From Chryseobacterium sp. SNU WT5 (lineage in GTDB: Bacteria > Bacteroidota > Bacteroidia > Flavobacteriales > Weeksellaceae): a stretch of DNA of 64,000 bases. The stretch is taken from assembly GCF_007362475.1 (NCBI RefSeq), contig NZ_CP041687.1, forward strand, positions 2,666,001 to 2,730,000. Reading direction: 5' to 3'. The notes below the pieces were generated by a model. That model searched no databases. It had not been told where the DNA came from and saw nothing but the letters and a program-made list of their open reading frames with translations. The position numbers were made by a program, and so were the translations under genes. Below are positions 35,138 to 44,245 of the stretch, in pieces (position 1 is the first letter of the stretch; each line of letters begins with the position of its first letter).

Positions 35138-36508
35138 TTATCTTCCAAATAGATTGCCACCTGGCATTCCTGCCCCTTTCGGCATTCCTTTGCTCATCAT
35201 TTCCATCATCTGTTTTCCTTGTGGTCCTTGCATCATCTTCATCATTTTGCCCATTTGCTCGAATTGTTTCATTAAAGCGTTTACATCTTCAATTTTTCGG
35301 CCGGCTCCTTTTGCAATTCTGTTTTTTCTCTGCGTATTAATGATAGAAGGTCTTCTTCTTTCTTCTGGTGTCATCGAATGAATGATCGCTTCAATATGTT
35401 TAAAAGCGTCATCCTGAATATCAACATCTTTAATGGCTTTGCCAACTCCTGGAATCATGCCCATCAAATCTTTCATATTACCCATCTTTTTGATCTGATT
35501 GATTTGTTTTAAGAAATCATCAAAACCAAACTCATTTTTGGCAATTTTTTTATGAAGTTTTTTTGCTTCCTCTTCGTCAAACTGTTCTTGTGCTCTTTCA
35601 ACTAAGGAAACAACATCACCCATTCCTAAGATCCGATCCGCCATTCTTTCCGGATAGAAAACATCGAGTGCTTCCATCTTTTCTCCAGTGGAGATAAATT
35701 TAATCGGTTTTTCTACTACAGAACGAATTGTTAGAGCAGCTCCACCTCTTGTATCACCATCTAATTTGGTCAGAACAACTCCGTCGAAATTCAAGGCATC
35801 GTTAAAGGCTTTTGCAGTATTCACGGCATCTTGTCCGGTCATGGAATCTACAACGAACAGCGTTTCTTCGGGTTTGATGAAATAATGGATTGATTTAATC
35901 TCGTTCATCATCGCTTCATCAACTGCCAAACGTCCGGCAGTATCCACGATCACCACGTCGTGACCATTTTCTTTCGCAAACTTCACTGCATTTTCTGCAA
36001 TAGAGGAAGGATTTAAGGCGCCTTCTTCTGTGTAAACAGGAATGCCTGTTTGTCCACCTAGTACTTTTAACTGTTCAATTGCAGCTGGACGATAAACATC
36101 GCACGCCACCAAAAGGGGTTTCTTGCTTCTTTTTTGCTTTAAATAATTGGCTAATTTTCCAGAGAAAGTTGTTTTACCGGAACCTTGCAAACCAGCAATT
36201 AAGATCACACTTGGTTTCCCAGAAAGATTGATTCCTTCGTGGGTGCTTCCCATTAACGTCACCAATTCGTCATGAACGATTTTGGTCATTAACTGTCCCG
36301 GTGTTAAACTCGTCAGTACATTTTGACCAAGCGCTTTGTCCTGAACTCTCTTGGTAAGGTCTTTCGCTACTTTGTAATTAACATCGGCATCAACCAACGC
36401 ACGGCGAATTTCTTTTACCGTTTCTGCAACGTTAATTTCTGAAATCTTCCCGCGCCCCGAAATATTCTGAAGCGCTTTATCTAATTTATCCTGTAAGCTA
36501 TTGAACAT
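35138..36508 (-). CDS. ffh: signal recognition particle protein Ffh
   Basis: A 456-residue SRP54 GTPase that binds signal sequences on ribosomes and 4.5S RNA. The N domain (1-90) is followed by the G domain with GLQGSGKTT near residue 105, DVYRPAAIEQL, DTAGR and TKLDGDTRGG. A methionine-rich M domain from about 320 ends in a flexible tail rich in Met, Gly and Lys. RRPSIINTQRKNRIAKGAG is close to the RNA-binding GSG-type segment. The minus-strand -7 box TATTTTTG lies at 36535-36528. It is a single gene between the barrel cluster and the divergent atp operon. Confidence 0.97.
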   Translation of the reverse strand: MFNSLQDKLDKALQNISGRGKISEINVAETVKEIRRALVDADVNYKVAKDLTKRVQDKALGQNVLTSLTPGQLMTKIVHDELVTLMGSTHEGINLSGKPSVILIAGLQGSGKTTFSGKLANYLKQKRSKKPLLVACDVYRPAAIEQLKVLGGQTGIPVYTEEGALNPSSIAENAVKFAKENGHDVVIVDTAGRLAVDEAMMNEIKSIHYFIKPEETLFVVDSMTGQDAVNTAKAFNDALNFDGVVLTKLDGDTRGGAALTIRSVVEKPIKFISTGEKMEALDVFYPERMADRILGMGDVVSLVERAQEQFDEEEAKKLHKKIAKNEFGFDDFLKQINQIKKMGNMKDLMGMIPGVGKAIKDVDIQDDAFKHIEAIIHSMTPEERRRPSIINTQRKNRIAKGAGRKIEDVNALMKQFEQMGKMMKMMQGPQGKQMMEMMSKGMPKGAGMPGGNLFGR

Positions 36509-36609
36509 AATTTTTCTTTAAGAGTTGCAAAAATAAGGAATTTTTTGATGTGTTCTAAATAACAAGGGTCCAATTTGCGATATTCGAGGCTTTTTTTGTT
36601 TTAAAGTCG

Positions 36610-36617
36610 TACTTTTG
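36610..36617 (+). promoter_or_regulatory. -7 box in front of the atp operon
   Basis: TACTTTTG fits TAnnTTTG and lies 14 bases before the start of the atpZ-like gene. No TTG lies at the usual distance. Confidence 0.45.
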
Positions 36618-36631
36618 CCAAAAGTTTACAA

Positions 36632-36904
36632 ATGGCTGAAGAAGACTTTAATAATGATAAGGAAGTTCCCATCAATACAGAAAAAAAAGCCTCTTGGGGC
36701 ATGCGTCAATACGGCGTTTATTCCACGGTAGTTTTTCAAATATTGGCAACCATGGGTTTAGCCTTTTGGGGAGGTAAAAAAATAAATGATTATTTTGAGG
36801 TTAAGTCCAATTTGCTCACCTTGGCCATAGGCCTCACAGGAATGGCTTTGGCATTTTACAATTTATTGAGACAACTAAAAGAAATTCAGAAAGATGAAAA
36901 ATAA
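36632..36904 (+). CDS. AtpZ/AtpI family protein
   Basis: A 90-residue membrane protein with two helices (about 28-46 and 57-75) joined by the short GGKKINDYF loop. It is the AtpZ/AtpI type that precedes F0 genes in many operons and helps c-ring assembly or divalent cation uptake. The charged N-terminus is cytoplasmic. Its end overlaps the next gene by 11 bases. The position in front of atpB supports the call. Confidence 0.85.
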   Translation: MAEEDFNNDKEVPINTEKKASWGMRQYGVYSTVVFQILATMGLAFWGGKKINDYFEVKSNLLTLAIGLTGMALAFYNLLRQLKEIQKDEK

Positions 36905-37262
36905 TTACCTGTATATCGTATTGTATTTTTTAATGTTCATTGCGCATTTTTTTCTTTTTAAGTATTTAGAAAATTGTTGTGAGATCATTTTCATTAAATA
37001 TTACTTGTTTTTAACCATACTCTTTATGATGGTGATCACCGTAATTTCTATTTGTAAAAAACTATATCCTGACTATTTGGGTTTTATTTTCATGGGAATT
37101 GTGATGGTGAAATTGGCGTTAATGTTTTTGATCATGAATAAGTTAAATTTGAGCGAGGTGCCGAACTATAAATTACATTTCATCATTCCTTATTTAATCT
37201 CTTTGTTGTTGGTAACTCTTTACAGTGTGAACATCATTCAAAAAGATGAAAAAAATCATTAA
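36894..37262 (+). CDS. DUF6168 family membrane protein in the atp operon
   Basis: A 122-residue protein with four hydrophobic segments (about 5-22, 32-52, 58-80 and 93-112). It is a DUF6168-type protein of the kind found between atpZ and atpB in Flavobacteriia. The function is unknown. Because it overlaps the atpZ-like gene and precedes atpB, a role in F0 assembly like that of AtpI is a reasonable inference. Confidence 0.72.
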   Translation: MKNNYLYIVLYFLMFIAHFFLFKYLENCCEIIFIKYYLFLTILFMMVITVISICKKLYPDYLGFIFMGIVMVKLALMFLIMNKLNLSEVPNYKLHFIIPYLISLLLVTLYSVNIIQKDEKNH

Positions 37263-37292
37263 TCGTGGTTTTTTTATTCTGATTATTTATTC

Positions 37293-37300
37293 TATTTTTG
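37293..37300 (+). promoter_or_regulatory. possible internal -7 box before atpB
   Basis: TATTTTTG followed by CAAAAC, 23 bases before the atpB start. It could give the structural genes a second promoter. Confidence 0.4.
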
Positions 37301-37323
37301 CAAAACTTTAAAAAGACATACCA

Positions 37324-38430
37324 ATGCTTAAGAGAGTTCTACTTCTACTCAGTTTTCTATCTACGTTTACCCTTTCAATGGCTCAGGATGGAGCGATTTC
37401 CACCGATTCAGCAGTGGAGACACCTGTTTTAACCACAGCTTTAAGCGAAGGAGAACAAGTGAAAGCTGAAAATCAGGAGTTCATTAGACATCACCTTTTA
37501 GATGCCCATAGTTTTGATGTTATGGTTACAAAAGATGGTCATCATTTGGGATTCCCTTTGCCTGTTATCTTTTATGATCAGGAAAATGGCCTACATACCA
37601 TGATGAGTTCTGCATTTGAACACGGTGAAAAGGTTGTAGAAAGCAAAGGTGGTTTTTATGTGCTACACCACGAAAAAATTTACAAAACAGACGCAGCAGG
37701 AACTATTACAACTGATGCTGATCATTTTACTACCAACGAAAAAGTAATCGATTTTTCTATTACCAAAAACGTGTTTATGATCTTGCTGACCGTTTTGATT
37801 CTCTTCCTGATCTTCGGAAGTATGGCTAGAAATTATAAAAAATCCTTAGTTCCCTCTGGAGTAGGAAAGTTATTTGAACCTTTAATTATCTTCGTAAGAG
37901 ATGAAATTGCTATTCCAAATGTTGGGAATAAATATAAAAAATACATAGGTTATCTTTTAACGATCTTCTTCTTTATTTTATTCTTAAATATCTTTGGTTT
38001 AATGCCTTTTGGAGTGAATGTTACAGGAAATATCGCAATTACGACCTCTTTGGCTTTGTTTACTTTTATTCTTGTACAATTTACCGCAAACAAAAACTAT
38101 TGGAAACATATTTTCTGGATGCCGGGATTACCTTGGCCAATGAAAATTATTTTGATGCCGATTGAAGTTCTTGGAATGTTCATCAAACCATTTGCACTTT
38201 TAATACGTCTTTTTGCAAATATGACTGCTGGACACATTGTAGTGATGTCGTTAATAGCAATGATTTATTACTTTAAAAATGTTATGGCAGGTATCGCTTT
38301 CCCTGCATTGACTTTGGTATTATACCTTCTTGAGATTCTAGTAGCTTTCCTTCAGGCATATATATTTACGATGCTTTCTGCAGTGTATTTCGGTATGGCA
38401 AATGAGGAGCATCACGAAGAAGCTCATTAA
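37324..38430 (+). CDS. atpB: ATP synthase F0 subunit a (with N-terminal extension)
   Basis: A 368-residue subunit a, over 100 residues longer than the E. coli protein. It begins with a signal peptide (MLKRVLLLLSFLSTFTLSMAQ) and a His-rich extracytoplasmic region of about 130 residues (HHLLDAHSFDVMVTKDGHH). The first core helix is at about 155. The essential Arg lies in LLIRLFANMTAGH, and the last helices contain LEILVAFLQAYIFTMLSAVYF. The long N-terminus is usual in Bacteroidetes. Subunit a forms the proton half-channels against the c-ring. atpE follows 50 bases later. Confidence 0.95.
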   Translation: MLKRVLLLLSFLSTFTLSMAQDGAISTDSAVETPVLTTALSEGEQVKAENQEFIRHHLLDAHSFDVMVTKDGHHLGFPLPVIFYDQENGLHTMMSSAFEHGEKVVESKGGFYVLHHEKIYKTDAAGTITTDADHFTTNEKVIDFSITKNVFMILLTVLILFLIFGSMARNYKKSLVPSGVGKLFEPLIIFVRDEIAIPNVGNKYKKYIGYLLTIFFFILFLNIFGLMPFGVNVTGNIAITTSLALFTFILVQFTANKNYWKHIFWMPGLPWPMKIILMPIEVLGMFIKPFALLIRLFANMTAGHIVVMSLIAMIYYFKNVMAGIAFPALTLVLYLLEILVAFLQAYIFTMLSAVYFGMANEEHHEEAH

Positions 38431-38480
38431 TTAAAAAAAAGCAAATCAAATTTTAAACTAATTTTTTAAATTATATTATT

Positions 38481-38675
38481 ATGGAAATTCCAAAACTAGT
38501 AGGTGCAGGTTTAGTGGTAATCGGAGCAGGTTTAGGTATCGGTAAGATCGGTGCTGCTGCTTTAGAAGGTATGGCTCGTCAGCCAGATCAAGCTGGTAAA
38601 CTACAAACAGCGATGCTTATTGCTGCTGCACTAGTGGAAGGTCTTGCATTTGCTGCATTATTCGCAGTAAACTAA
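38481..38675 (+). CDS. atpE: ATP synthase F0 subunit c
   Basis: A 64-residue hairpin protein with two helices. The glycine-rich first helix is GAGLVVIGAGLGIGKIG, the polar loop is ARQPDQAG, and the second helix carries the ion-binding Glu53 (AALVEGLAF). The residues after Glu53 (Gly, Leu) do not match the Na+ type, so proton coupling is expected. Eight to fifteen copies form the rotor ring, so it is needed in excess over its neighbours. A strong stem-loop follows the stop codon. Confidence 0.96.
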   Translation: MEIPKLVGAGLVVIGAGLGIGKIGAAALEGMARQPDQAGKLQTAMLIAAALVEGLAFAALFAVN

Positions 38676-38693
38676 GACTTACCCTAAAAAATT

Positions 38694-38737
38694 ACCACTA
38701 ATCGTGAACGGTTGGTTACCGATTAGTGGTTTTATTT
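38694..38737 (+). promoter_or_regulatory. stem-loop between atpE and atpF
   Basis: Perfect 11-bp arms ACCACTAATCG / CGATTAGTGGT (38694-38704, 38720-38730), an inner CGGT/ACCG pairing and a TTTATTT tail. It looks like a terminator but lies inside the operon, so partial termination or protection of the upstream atpE message from 3' decay are both possible. Confidence 0.65.
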
Positions 38738-38774
38738 AAAAAATTAAATTAATAGTATATAATATATTACATAT

Positions 38775-39275
38775 ATGGGAGCCTTATTAGAACAATTTTC
38801 ATCAGGTCTATTTATTATTCACTCACTTATTTTTCTTGCATTATTATTTCTTTTGCAAAAATTTGCGTGGAAACCAATTTTAGCTGCGATCAATGAGAGA
38901 GAAGTTACCATAGTTGATTCTTTGAATCAAGCGAAATTGGCTAAACTTGAAGTTGAAAACTTGAAAGCAGAAAACGAAATCATCATCCGTGAAGCAAAAG
39001 TAGAGCGTGATCAGATTTTGAAAGAAGCAAGAGAGATTAAAGATCGAATCGTAGGTGAAGCTAAAGATGTTGCAAAAACGGAAGGTGATAAAATGATTGA
39101 GTCTGCAAGACAAACGATTCAAGCTGAAAAATCAGCGGCGGTTGCTGATATTAAAAGTCAAATTGGTACACTATCCGTGGAAATTGCAGAATCTATTTTG
39201 AAACAAAAATTAGATAATGACGGTGCTCAAAATGCTTTAGTAGCAAATATTCTTAATTCTTCTAACTTAAACTAG
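38775..39275 (+). CDS. atpF: ATP synthase F0 subunit b
   Basis: A 166-residue peripheral-stalk subunit. One N-terminal membrane helix (about 10-28, FIIHSLIFLALLFLLQKF) is followed by a long charged helix (about 35-150) that forms the coiled-coil dimer. The conserved WKPILAAINER segment connects them. Only one b gene is present, so a homodimer is expected. Its stop is separated from the atpH start by a single base. Confidence 0.95.
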   Translation: MGALLEQFSSGLFIIHSLIFLALLFLLQKFAWKPILAAINEREVTIVDSLNQAKLAKLEVENLKAENEIIIREAKVERDQILKEAREIKDRIVGEAKDVAKTEGDKMIESARQTIQAEKSAAVADIKSQIGTLSVEIAESILKQKLDNDGAQNALVANILNSSNLN

Positions 39276-39276
39276 G

Positions 39277-39816
39277 ATGCGTACAGGTAAAGTTGCAAAA
39301 AGATATGCGCAAGGTTTACTAAATTTCACGCAGGAATCAGGAAGTACAATTTCTGTCTTTGCTGAAATGAAAGACCTCGTTAATACCATCGAAAAATCAA
39401 AAGATTTGCAGAGTTTTTTTAAGTCTCCAATTATTGCGATCAAAAAAAAGATTAGCGTTTCTGAAGAGATCTTCAAAAGTTTCTCTCCAATCTCCAGAAA
39501 TTTGATTCAATTAGTAATCAAACATGGGAGAGAAGGTCAGTTAGGAAATATCGGACAGGAATTTATTAACAAAGTAGAAGACTTAAATGGAGTTCAAAGA
39601 ATCACTTTAACTTCAGCGACAGCTCTTTCAGAAGAAAATATTCAAAGTATTTTGAAATCCAGCAGCCTTGTTAATCATCAAAAGCAATTTGAGGTAAAAT
39701 CCATTATTAATCCTGAGATATTAGGTGGTTATATACTAAGAGTGGGAGATCAGCAGATTGACGCTTCGGTAAAGTCGAAATTAGCCCGATTACAAAAAGA
39801 ATTTCAATTAAACTAA
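39277..39816 (+). CDS. atpH: ATP synthase F1 subunit delta
   Basis: A 179-residue subunit that links the b dimer to the top of the alpha3beta3 hexamer. The N-terminal helical domain begins KVAKRYAQGLLNF, and the C-terminal GGYILRVGDQQIDASVKSKLARL is the conserved signature. It starts one base after atpF, suggesting coupled translation, and atpA follows after 18 bases. Confidence 0.95.
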   Translation: MRTGKVAKRYAQGLLNFTQESGSTISVFAEMKDLVNTIEKSKDLQSFFKSPIIAIKKKISVSEEIFKSFSPISRNLIQLVIKHGREGQLGNIGQEFINKVEDLNGVQRITLTSATALSEENIQSILKSSSLVNHQKQFEVKSIINPEILGGYILRVGDQQIDASVKSKLARLQKEFQLN

Positions 39817-39834
39817 GACAAAAACAACCATAAA

Positions 39835-41412
39835 ATGGCAGAAATAAATCCGGCAGAAGTATCTGCAATTCTAAAACAGCAGCTCGCTAACTTCGAGACA
39901 CAATCAAATGTAGAAGAAGTGGGAACGGTATTAACCATCGGTGATGGTATCGCTTTGGTGTACGGTTTGGAAAATGTTCAGTACGGTGAATTGGTAAAAT
40001 TCCAAAGCGGCGTTGAAGGAATCGTTCTTAACCTTGCAGAAGATAATGTTGGGGTCGCTCTTTTGGGTGAGTCTAAATTGGTAAAAGAAGGAGATACAGT
40101 TAACAGAACTCAAAGAATTTCATCGATCAAAGTTGGTGAAGGAATGTTGGGTAGAGTAGTGGATACCTTAGGTAATCCAATTGATGGGAAAGGACCGATT
40201 GCTGGTGAAACGTATGAGATGCCTTTGGAAAGAAAAGCTCCAGGAGTAATTTTCAGACAGCCGGTAACTGAACCATTACAAACGGGTATAGTAGCAATCG
40301 ACTCGATGATTCCTGTAGGAAGAGGACAAAGAGAATTAATTATTGGTGACCGTCAAACAGGTAAAACTGTTGTAGCGATTGATACTATTATTAATCAAAG
40401 AGAATTCTATGATGCAGGGGAGCCTGTATTCTGTATATATGTTGCAATTGGACAAAAAGGGTCGACTGTAGCACAAATTGTTAAAACATTAGAAGATAAA
40501 GGAGCTTTAGCATATACTGTAATTGTTGCAGCAAACGCCTCTGATCCGGCACCAATGCAAGTTTACGCGCCAATGGCCGGAGCTGCAATTGGAGAATTCT
40601 TCCGTGATACGGGTAGACCAGCTCTTATTGTTTATGATGATTTGTCAAAACAAGCAGTTGCTTACCGTGAGCTTTCTCTACTATTAAGAAGACCACCGGG
40701 CCGTGAAGCTTATCCAGGAGACGTTTTCTACCTTCACTCCAGATTATTGGAGAGAGCAGCAAAAGTGATCAAAGATGATACGATTGCAGCACAAATGAAT
40801 GATTTACCAGATTCATTGAGACCTTTAATTAAAGGGGGTGGTTCATTAACTGCATTACCAATTATTGAAACTCAAGCAGGTGACGTTTCTGCATATATCC
40901 CAACCAACGTAATTTCGATTACAGATGGTCAGATTTTCTTGGAAACAGACTTATTTAACTCCGGAGTTCGTCCTGCAATTAACGTAGGGATCTCGGTGTC
41001 TCGTGTTGGAGGTAATGCTCAGATTAAATCAATGAAGAAAGTTTCAGGTACTTTGAAACTGGATCAGGCACAATATAAGGAACTGGAAGCGTTTGCAAAA
41101 TTTGGTTCGGACTTAGATGCATCAACTCAAGCAGTTATTTCTAAGGGAGAAAGAAATGTAGAAATCTTGAAACAACCTGTTAACTCTCCACTACCGGTAG
41201 ATAGCCAAGTTGTTATGATTTATGCAGGAACAGAAAACTTATTGAGAAATATCCCTGTTGAGAAGGTTAGAGAATTTCAAAAAGAATACGTTGCGTTTTT
41301 GAGATCAAAACATCCAGAAACGATGGCGGCGATTAAATCTGGTAAAATTGATAGTTCAATTACAGATGTTTTGAAACAAGCTGCTACAGAATTAGCTTCT
41401 AAATACAACTAA
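39835..41412 (+). CDS. atpA: ATP synthase F1 subunit alpha
   Basis: A 525-residue non-catalytic nucleotide-binding subunit. The beta-barrel N-domain is followed by the P-loop GDRQTGKT (about 172-179), the conserved [13 protein letters not shown], and the arginine-finger region ISVSRVGG. Three copies are used per complex. A perfect 12-bp stem-loop lies in the 71-base gap to atpG. The catalytic beta subunit gene atpD is not adjacent. Confidence 0.97.
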   Translation: MAEINPAEVSAILKQQLANFETQSNVEEVGTVLTIGDGIALVYGLENVQYGELVKFQSGVEGIVLNLAEDNVGVALLGESKLVKEGDTVNRTQRISSIKVGEGMLGRVVDTLGNPIDGKGPIAGETYEMPLERKAPGVIFRQPVTEPLQTGIVAIDSMIPVGRGQRELIIGDRQTGKTVVAIDTIINQREFYDAGEPVFCIYVAIGQKGSTVAQIVKTLEDKGALAYTVIVAANASDPAPMQVYAPMAGAAIGEFFRDTGRPALIVYDDLSKQAVAYRELSLLLRRPPGREAYPGDVFYLHSRLLERAAKVIKDDTIAAQMNDLPDSLRPLIKGGGSLTALPIIETQAGDVSAYIPTNVISITDGQIFLETDLFNSGVRPAINVGISVSRVGGNAQIKSMKKVSGTLKLDQAQYKELEAFAKFGSDLDASTQAVISKGERNVEILKQPVNSPLPVDSQVVMIYAGTENLLRNIPVEKVREFQKEYVAFLRSKHPETMAAIKSGKIDSSITDVLKQAATELASKYN

Positions 41413-41425
41413 AAAAACACTTAAT

Positions 41426-41471
41426 ATTCAGTATTCATCATGTTAAATTTTGAATACTGAATTTTTAATTT
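41426..41471 (+). promoter_or_regulatory. stem-loop between atpA and atpG
   Basis: Perfect 12-bp arms ATTCAGTATTCA / TGAATACTGAAT (41426-41437, 41451-41462) around 13 bases, followed by TTTTAATTT. The structure is terminator-like but lies inside the operon, directly before the atpG start. Confidence 0.65.
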
Positions 41472-41483
41472 CGATTTCAAAGA

Positions 41484-42341
41484 ATGGCAAATTTAAAGGA
41501 AATACGAGGAAGAATTACTTCGATCTCTTCGACAATGCAAATTACGAGTGCAATGAAAATGGTTTCGGCAGCGAAACTAAAGAAGGCAACCGATGCTATT
41601 GTCATGTTGAGACCTTACTCAGAGAAATTGCAGGAAATTATAGAAAATGTAAGTTCTACAACCGATCTTGAAGGAATTTCTGAATATACAGAACAAAGAG
41701 AAGTTAAAAAAGTACTATACATTGTTGTGACTTCTAATAAAGGATTGGCAGGAGCTTTTAACTCGTCCATAATTAAGGAGTTAAATAATACAATTGCAAA
41801 TTCCAGTCACGAGATAGAAATTCTTGCTGTTGGTAAAAAAGTTTATGACGCAGTTAGAAGAGGTAGAAAAGTATACGACAATCAAAGTGCAATCTTTGAT
41901 GGAATGAGCTTCGAAGTGGTTGCTAATTTCGTTGAAAATGTGATGAGAGATTATCGTGAAGGTACTTTTGACAAGGTATATGTTATTTACAACAAGTTCA
42001 TCAATGCTGCAACTCAGGAAGTACAAATGGAGCAGGTATTGCCTATTTCTCTACCGGAGAAAAAAGATACGGTAAATACAGACTACTTATTTGAGCCGAA
42101 TGCAAAAAATATTTTAGGAGTTTTAATGCCTAAGTCGATTAAAACTCAAGTTTATAAAGCAATTCTTGATTCCGTAGCTTCCGAACATGGAGCTAGAATG
42201 ACGGCGATGCACAAAGCAACCGATAATGCTGAATCGTTGAGAAATGATCTGAAGATATTTTATAACAAAGCGAGACAAGCTGCAATTACCAATGAAATCT
42301 TGGAGATCGTAGGTGGTGCAGAGGCTTTGAAAAATTCTTAA
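41484..42341 (+). CDS. atpG: ATP synthase F1 subunit gamma
   Basis: A 285-residue central rotor shaft. The N-terminal helix MANLKEIRGRITSISSTMQITSAMKMVSAAKL and the C-terminal helix with NARQAAITNEILEIVGGAEAL-like sequence form the coiled coil. The middle domain includes TSNKGLAGAFN. It is the last gene of the operon. A strong palindromic terminator follows, and atpD/atpC are absent from the window. Confidence 0.96.
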   Translation: MANLKEIRGRITSISSTMQITSAMKMVSAAKLKKATDAIVMLRPYSEKLQEIIENVSSTTDLEGISEYTEQREVKKVLYIVVTSNKGLAGAFNSSIIKELNNTIANSSHEIEILAVGKKVYDAVRRGRKVYDNQSAIFDGMSFEVVANFVENVMRDYREGTFDKVYVIYNKFINAATQEVQMEQVLPISLPEKKDTVNTDYLFEPNAKNILGVLMPKSIKTQVYKAILDSVASEHGARMTAMHKATDNAESLRNDLKIFYNKARQAAITNEILEIVGGAEALKNS

Positions 42342-42382
42342 ATGTAATATTGAAGAATTAATTTCTTCTCAGGATAAATGTA

Positions 42383-42408
42383 AACACCGAAGCTTCGGTG
42401 TTTTTTAT
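42383..42408 (+). terminator. terminator of the atp operon
   Basis: A perfect 20-bp palindrome, AACACCGAAG plus its complement (42383-42402), is followed by T4 and ATTT. Confidence 0.88.
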
Positions 42409-42493
42409 TTTTAGTATCGTGTAGCAGCAATAATAAATAAATATTAGTTGCTAAATTTATGTATCTTTGTAACAATATTTTTTAAATTTTTAA

Positions 42494-43852
42494 ATGGACT
42501 CGGACATAGTCAAGCTCTTGTTAGCTTTATTTTTAGTAGTACTGAATGGTTTTTTCGTAGCCGCAGAATTCTCTATCGTTAAAGTTCGTTACTCTCAAAT
42601 CCAAATTAAAGCTGCCGAAGGTCATTCGATGGCGAAACAAGCAGAGCACATCATCAAGCATCTTGATGAATACCTTTCTGCTACTCAATTAGGGATTACC
42701 TTGGCATCACTAGCTTTAGGTTTCGTAGGTGAAAGTGCGCTTCACCATATCTTTGAGAATATTTTCAATTATTTTAATTTGGCAGTAGCAGCTACCACAA
42801 TTACTACGGTTTCATTGGTATCTAGTTTTCTGTTAATTACCGTAATGCATATTGTATTTGGAGAATTAATTCCAAAATCGATTGCTATTAGAAAATCAGA
42901 AGCAACTTCCATGTTTATTGCAATGCCTTTACGGGTTTTTTATACTGTTTTTAAACCTTTTATTTGGACTATGAATCAAATGTCTAATGGGTTTTTACGT
43001 TTGATAAAGATCCATCCGGCTTCTGATCAGGAAATCCACTCTACGGAGGAACTCCAGCTGTTAGTTAAGCAATCCGCAGATTCAGGAGCGATTGAAGAGG
43101 AAAATTACGAGATTATTAAGAATGCTTTTGATTTTACAGATCACTCGGCAAAACAAATCATGATTCCACGTCAAAATATTGCTTCAATTGATATTGAAGA
43201 GCCAGTGGAAGATATCATCAATATCATTATGGATGGCGGCTATTCAAGGCTTCCTGTCTATAAAGATTCAATAGATAATATTATAGGGATTTTTTATGCT
43301 AAGGAAATCATTCGCGAATATGTAAAGAGGAAAGGCGAGATCGATCATGATGATTTAAAAGAACTCATGAGAGATGCATTTTTTGTCGTTGGAAGTAAAA
43401 AGATCTCTGACTTACTTAAAGTTTTCCAACAAAAAAAGCAACATTTAGCAGTTGTTATTGATGAATTTGGAGGGACAGAAGGGATTGTAACTCTTGAGGA
43501 TATCTTAGAAGAATTGGTAGGCGAGATTCAGGATGAAGAAGATGACGAGGAAAAAATTGTTGACAAAGTTGGAGAGAATGTTTTCTGGGTGAAAGCTACG
43601 CAGCCTTTGGATGAGATTAATGAAAAATTACCTAAAATGTTTCCTATTTCAGAAGATGGGGAATACAATACTTTAGCCGGTTTTATCTTGCATGAACTTG
43701 AGGATATTCCAGGTGAGAATCATGAATTTGAAATCAACGATTATCAGATTAAAATTCTGAAAATGAAAAATAAAAGTGTGGATCTGGTTGAGCTTGTTTA
43801 TGAAGAGCCCAATATTCTGACTGATCTTACAAATGAATTAGGAGAAATTTAA
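42494..43852 (+). CDS. hemolysin family protein (CNNM, CBS and CorC domains)
   Basis: A 452-residue membrane protein. The N-terminal DUF21/CNNM domain has about four helices (residues 1-150, with FFVAAEFSIVKVR and ELIPKSIAIRKSE). Two CBS domains (about 215-340, including RLPVYKDSIDNIIGIFYAKE and VIDEFGGTEGIVTLEDI) are followed by a C-terminal CorC_HlyC domain (about 365-440). Relatives export Mg2+ (MpfA, CorB/C). The hemolysin label is historical. A TATCTTTG box lies at 42462-42469. clpS follows 32 bases later. Confidence 0.92.
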   Translation: MDSDIVKLLLALFLVVLNGFFVAAEFSIVKVRYSQIQIKAAEGHSMAKQAEHIIKHLDEYLSATQLGITLASLALGFVGESALHHIFENIFNYFNLAVAATTITTVSLVSSFLLITVMHIVFGELIPKSIAIRKSEATSMFIAMPLRVFYTVFKPFIWTMNQMSNGFLRLIKIHPASDQEIHSTEELQLLVKQSADSGAIEEENYEIIKNAFDFTDHSAKQIMIPRQNIASIDIEEPVEDIINIIMDGGYSRLPVYKDSIDNIIGIFYAKEIIREYVKRKGEIDHDDLKELMRDAFFVVGSKKISDLLKVFQQKKQHLAVVIDEFGGTEGIVTLEDILEELVGEIQDEEDDEEKIVDKVGENVFWVKATQPLDEINEKLPKMFPISEDGEYNTLAGFILHELEDIPGENHEFEINDYQIKILKMKNKSVDLVELVYEEPNILTDLTNELGEI

Positions 43853-43884
43853 TTTAAAGAATTTATTTTTAAAATTAAAGATTT

Positions 43885-44202
43885 ATGGGATTACATTATA
43901 ATATTCCTTTGAATATTAGGGATTACGAAAATCCACAGCGGGAGTATGAAGAAGAAGTTGCCCTTCTTGAAAAAGAGGATGATGTTTATAAAATTGTTTT
44001 ATGGAATGACGATGTTAATACCTTTGATGATGTTATAAATGCACTAGTTGAGATTTGTGAACATACCTTCGAACAGGCAGAGCAATGTACAATTCTTGTG
44101 CATTACAAAGGAAAATGTACCGTAAAAACCGGGAGTTTAGAAAAACTAAAACCAATGCATGAAAAATTACTATCCCGAAGTTTAACTTCAGAAATAGTTT
44201 AA
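43885..44202 (+). CDS. clpS: ATP-dependent Clp protease adaptor ClpS
   Basis: A 105-residue N-recognin that brings substrates with destabilising N-terminal residues to ClpAP. After a flexible acidic N-terminus the core reads YKIVLWNDDVNTFDDVINALVEIC, with the Asn-Asp-Asp motif that binds the N-terminal amine. A helix follows with the conserved AEQCTILVHYKGKCTVKTG. The partner ClpA or ClpC is not in the window. Confidence 0.93.
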   Translation: MGLHYNIPLNIRDYENPQREYEEEVALLEKEDDVYKIVLWNDDVNTFDDVINALVEICEHTFEQAEQCTILVHYKGKCTVKTGSLEKLKPMHEKLLSRSLTSEIV

Positions 44203-44207
44203 AAACC

Positions 44208-44236
44208 AAGTTTCGGTCTCCGAAACTTTTATTTTG
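44208..44236 (+). terminator. terminator after clpS
   Basis: Perfect arms AAGTTTCGG / CCGAAACTT with loop TCT (44208-44228), then TTATTTTG. It ends only ten bases before the rhomboid start, so it may be partial. Confidence 0.65.
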
Positions 44237-44245
44237 TTATAAATT

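Noticed and set aside
36893-37262. DUF6168 frame as an accidental ORF
   Set aside because: It overlaps the upstream gene by 11 bases, has four clean membrane helices and fills the space exactly up to atpB, so I kept it as a gene.
37324-37386. Wrong start for atpB because of the long N-terminus
   Set aside because: The extra region has a proper signal peptide and coding composition, and long subunit a proteins are known in Bacteroidetes.
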